In this document: positions 61,602 through 64,000 of the stretch, in pieces
Position numbering within the stretch: the first letter of the stretch is position 1
How the letters are laid out: every line of letters begins with the position of its first letter
NCBI GenBank assembly: GCA_041392855.1
Contig: JAWKLD010000001.1
Span: 2,776,001 to 2,840,000, forward strand
Direction: 5' to 3'
From: Flavipsychrobacter sp.
GTDB lineage: Bacteria > Bacteroidota > Bacteroidia > Chitinophagales > Chitinophagaceae
Length of the DNA: 64,000 nt
Notes under the pieces: generated by a model
What the model was told of the DNA's origin: nothing
Database searches by the model: none
The model's input: the letters and a program-made list of their open reading frames with translations, nothing else
Program-made: the position numbers and the translations under genes

Positions 61602-63332
61602 ATGCCTTACGATATTTTACAACTGAACGACATGCTCGTTCCGGAATTGGTAGACGTAGCCAATACAATGAAAATCAAAAACGTTAAGAAGTTGGACAAG
61701 CAAGAGCTTATTTATAAGATCCTGGACCAACAAGCACTTAACGAATCAGAAAAGCCTACTGCTAAAGACGAAAAGCCTAAAGCAAAACGAACCCGCAAAA
61801 CCAGTGCTAAAACAGCACCAAAGGAAGATACTGCTAAAGAGAAAAGTGAGGACGCAGCAGGTGAGGAAGCTAAAGACGAAAAGCCTAAAACTCGCCGTAC
61901 GCGCAAAGCAACACCGAAGGAAGAAGCACCTACAGCAGAAGAAAGACCAACACCAAAGCCTACCCCAAAACCTGTAGCTACAGATAATGATGAAGAGGAA
62001 GACGATGAGGAGGATTCAGGAATAATAATGCCGCCTGCCGAAGGAGAGGAAGAGGGAGTAGATATTATAGCTAAAGAAGAAATTACAAAAGAGCCCAATA
62101 GAGAAGAGGGCAGAGACAATAGAGATAACAACAGAGGCAGAAACCAAAGAAACCAAAATAATGGTCGTAACAATGGTGGACGCAGAGAGCGTGAGCAATC
62201 AGGATTCAGCGCTGAGTTTGACGGGGTGGTGAGTAGTGAAGGGGTATTAGAAATGATGCCAGATGGTTATGGTTTCCTACGTAGTAGTGACTATAACTAC
62301 TTGAGTTCTCCAGATGATATCTATGTATCACCATCGCAAATAAAACTATTTGGGCTTAAGACTGGTGATACTGTAAAGGGTAGCATACGCCCGCCGAAAG
62401 AGGGAGAGAAATATTTTGCCTTGCTAAAGGTGGAGACCATAAATGGTAAACTACCGGATGAGATACGTGATCGTGTACCTTTCGATTACCTGACACCACT
62501 TTTCCCTTTTGAGAAACTGAATCTGTTTACTAATAAAAACAATCTTGGTACCCGTGTTATGGATCTCTTTACCCCAATAGGTAAAGGGCAGCGTGGACTG
62601 ATAGTGGCACAACCTAAGACAGGTAAAACCATGCTACTAAAAGAGGTGGCCAATGCCATAGCGGCCAACCACCCTGAGTGTTACCTGATGATAGTACTGG
62701 TAGATGAAAGACCGGAAGAGGTAACCGATATGCAACGTAGTGTAAACGCTGAGGTTATCGCTTCAACCTTTGATGAGCCTGCAGAGAAACACGTAAAAGT
62801 ATCGACCATAGCATTACAAAAAGCAAAGCGCCTTGTAGAAGTAGGACATGATGTAGTGATTCTATTAGACTCGATCACACGTTTGGCACGTGCACACAAT
62901 ACAGTAGCTCCGTCAAGTGGTAAGGTGCTAAGTGGTGGTGTGGAAGCCAATGCAATGCAGAAGCCAAAACAATTCTTTGGTGCTGCACGTAAGATAGAGA
63001 ATGGTGGCTCGTTAACTATACTAGCTACAGCTCTTATAGAAACTGGTAGCAAGATGGATGAGGTAATCTTTGAAGAATTTAAGGGTACCGGTAACATGGA
63101 GTTGATGCTTGACCGCAGACTTGCCAACAAGCGTATCTTCCCAGCTATAGACATTACCTCATCGTCTACCCGTAGAGACGACCTGTTACTAGGAAAAGAG
63201 GTGATGAATAAAATGATCATTTTGCGTAACCATATATCTGATATGCATACAGATGAGGCGATGAATTTCCTTCGTCAGCAAATGCGTGGTACAGAAAATA
63301 ACGAAGAATTCTTGATACAGATGGGTAAATAA
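61602..63332 (+). CDS. rho: Transcription termination factor Rho with long disordered insert
   Basis: The hexameric RNA helicase that ends transcription. The 576-residue protein has a Rho_N three-helix domain (about 1-48). A low-complexity insert of about 150 residues (50-205) rich in Lys/Glu/Pro/Thr turns into Arg/Asn/Gly-rich sequence. The RNA-binding cold-shock domain follows (about 210-290), then the ATPase with P-loop AQPKTGKTML, Walker B VVILLDSITRLARA and the Q/R-loop region. The insert resembles the disordered region of Bacteroides Rho, which drives condensation. The ~200-base leader may be part of the autoregulation. Confidence 0.95.
   Translation: MPYDILQLNDMLVPELVDVANTMKIKNVKKLDKQELIYKILDQQALNESEKPTAKDEKPKAKRTRKTSAKTAPKEDTAKEKSEDAAGEEAKDEKPKTRRTRKATPKEEAPTAEERPTPKPTPKPVATDNDEEEDDEEDSGIIMPPAEGEEEGVDIIAKEEITKEPNREEGRDNRDNNRGRNQRNQNNGRNNGGRREREQSGFSAEFDGVVSSEGVLEMMPDGYGFLRSSDYNYLSSPDDIYVSPSQIKLFGLKTGDTVKGSIRPPKEGEKYFALLKVETINGKLPDEIRDRVPFDYLTPLFPFEKLNLFTNKNNLGTRVMDLFTPIGKGQRGLIVAQPKTGKTMLLKEVANAIAANHPECYLMIVLVDERPEEVTDMQRSVNAEVIASTFDEPAEKHVKVSTIALQKAKRLVEVGHDVVILLDSITRLARAHNTVAPSSGKVLSGGVEANAMQKPKQFFGAARKIENGGSLTILATALIETGSKMDEVIFEEFKGTGNMELMLDRRLANKRIFPAIDITSSSTRRDDLLLGKEVMNKMIILRNHISDMHTDEAMNFLRQQMRGTENNEEFLIQMGK
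61761..61889 (+). repeat. Direct repeat inside the rho disordered region
   Basis: An exact 21-base repeat (61761-61781 and 61869-61889) encodes AKDEKPK twice. Each copy is followed by a similar basic stretch (RTRKTSAK, RTRKATPK), so a 36-codon unit appears duplicated within the insert. Confidence 0.7.
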
Positions 63333-63358
63333 TACGACACTCATTGAGTACGATATAC

Positions 63359-63387
63359 AAAGCCACTCCTATTTGGGGTGGCTTTTT
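63359..63387 (+). terminator. Rho-independent terminator of rho
   Basis: AAAGCCACTCC pairs with GGGGTGGCTTT around TATTT and is followed by TTTTAT, 27 bases after the rho stop. Confidence 0.85.
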
Positions 63388-63452
63388 TATGCACCTACTA
63401 TGACAATAGGCAGGAGAAATACTAGTAACAAAGTAGTACCTTGTAGGTACTT

Positions 63453-64000
63453 ATGACACGTTACCTATCCATATTACTACTAGCCACAACGCTACTATAC
63501 AGCTGCAAAAAGCCAACAGAAAACCCTACCACAAATGCAAATACTGTGCTAACGATGAAACCCTTCGACAGCCTAGTAATACCAACTGTGCTAGAAGACA
63601 AAGGCACCAAACCAATAAGTGTATACCTAGAAGACTACCCTTGGCAGCATATGAAGTATGAGATATATACTACTAGCCAAACTGATAACAACCCACTATA
63701 TAGAGAGGTACTACTAGTTACCAAAAACGCACCAATAGCCCAGCACCGTATGAAGCTAGTAACCGCTTATAGCTACACGGGAGACAATATCGATGTCAAA
63801 ACCTTTGACGTGCATATAGTACCCTTTACGGCAACAGAGTGCGCCGCTACGTTCTTCAATTTTCTGCCGCAAAGTAGTAGCAATACCCACCAAGAAGAAG
63901 GGGCTACAGTGCTGTACCTTGGCAGCCATAGAATAGCCCAAAAAGGTGATGCACTATATCTCAAAGCCCTGAAGCTAGAAGAAGGAATAGTATACCCCAA
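63453..64000 (+). CDS. Putative lipoprotein, 3' truncated by the window edge
   Basis: An open frame runs from an ATG at 63453 to the edge (182 codons). It begins MTRYLSILLLATTLLYSCKK: a signal peptide with lipobox LYSC and lipidation at Cys18. The mature part has alternating hydrophobic residues (KYEIYTTSQTDNNPLYREVLLV) and resembles small Bacteroidota lipoproteins of unknown function. Leu is encoded mostly by CTA. The antisense frames overlapping it have no credible starts or domains. The frame is uninterrupted, but the function is unknown. Confidence 0.75.
   Translation, partial: MTRYLSILLLATTLLYSCKKPTENPTTNANTVLTMKPFDSLVIPTVLEDKGTKPISVYLEDYPWQHMKYEIYTTSQTDNNPLYREVLLVTKNAPIAQHRMKLVTAYSYTGDNIDVKTFDVHIVPFTATECAATFFNFLPQSSSNTHQEEGATVLYLGSHRIAQKGDALYLKALKLEEGIVYP

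Noticed and set aside
61712..62173. Ser-rich antisense ORF in the rho insert
   Set aside because: A product of the repetitive Lys/Glu codons of the disordered insert read backwards.
62681..63220. 179-residue antisense ORF within rho
   Set aside because: It lies fully within the conserved Rho ATPase domain on the opposite strand, and its sequence follows from the codons of rho.

Overview
The window comes from the chromosome of a Bacteroidota bacterium, probably of the Chitinophagales/Chitinophagaceae type. Several signs agree. There are three proteins with type IX secretion (T9SS) C-terminal sorting domains. There is an ActABCDEF alternative complex III operon joined to cytochrome oxidase genes. 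Two families largely confined to the phylum occur (DUF4290, DUF4293). Many genes are preceded by the Bacteroidota -7 promoter box TAnnTTTG. MurA carries Asp instead of the usual catalytic Cys. No rRNA, tRNA, CRISPR array, prophage or insertion sequence was recognised. Base composition looks moderately AT-rich, with two visibly AT-richer patches (about 11.2-12.3 kb and 16.6-17.8 kb).

Layout. 0-9.8 kb: the 3' end of a GEVED/T9SS surface protein, a B12-dependent class II ribonucleotide reductase, two lipoproteins, a YfiT/DinB-like protein, a small membrane protein, a PlsC-like acyltransferase and the YchF ATPase. 9.8-12.3 kb (minus strand): a tightly overlapping four-gene cassette of a small CxxxC-tailed protein, a multi-span membrane protein, a histidine kinase and a LuxR-type regulator. 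This is the best candidate here for an undescribed signalling system. 12.4-18.8 kb: an M24 aminopeptidase, a beta-barrel protein, DUF4293, SerS, an isolated AT-rich gene with a HEPN-type R-x4-H motif, and a MoxR ATPase. 18.9-28.3 kb: a small hypothetical gene, a TPP riboswitch controlling a TonB-dependent receptor (probable thiamine uptake), a YugP-type protease, an MBL-rhodanese protein, a beta-barrel protein, an autoregulated TetR-FabF pair, and MurA. 28.3-30.0 kb: DUF4290, transcribed towards murA, and an atypical SDR.

30.2-41.9 kb is one long plus-strand respiratory operon, actABCDEF-coxBA. Its products should form the quinol:cytochrome c/oxygen oxidoreductase supercomplex. It carries electrons from menaquinol through the multihaem ActA and monohaem ActE to the CuA site of CoxB and the haem-copper centre of CoxA. 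42-48 kb: two secreted T9SS proteins (one Omp28/thioredoxin-like), GltX, a class IV aminotransferase, a single-copy LpxD-like acyltransferase and a GNAT. 48.6-59.2 kb is a minus-strand run: PurH, ComEC-like protein, TPR protein, secreted protein, HAD-ECH beta-oxidation fusion and a GT-C-like membrane protein. 59.4-64 kb (plus): PheS, an NAD-dependent epimerase-like protein, Rho with a long disordered insert, and a lipoprotein running off the edge.

Most genes are housekeeping. The points of most interest are the 9.8-12.3 kb cassette, the lone HEPN-type gene, the TPP-riboswitch receptor, the palindrome that fills the tetR-fabF promoter spacer, and a 630-base gene-free stretch with clustered hairpins. 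Where several start codons were possible I chose ATG positions compatible with the promoter box and signal peptide, and the entries say so.
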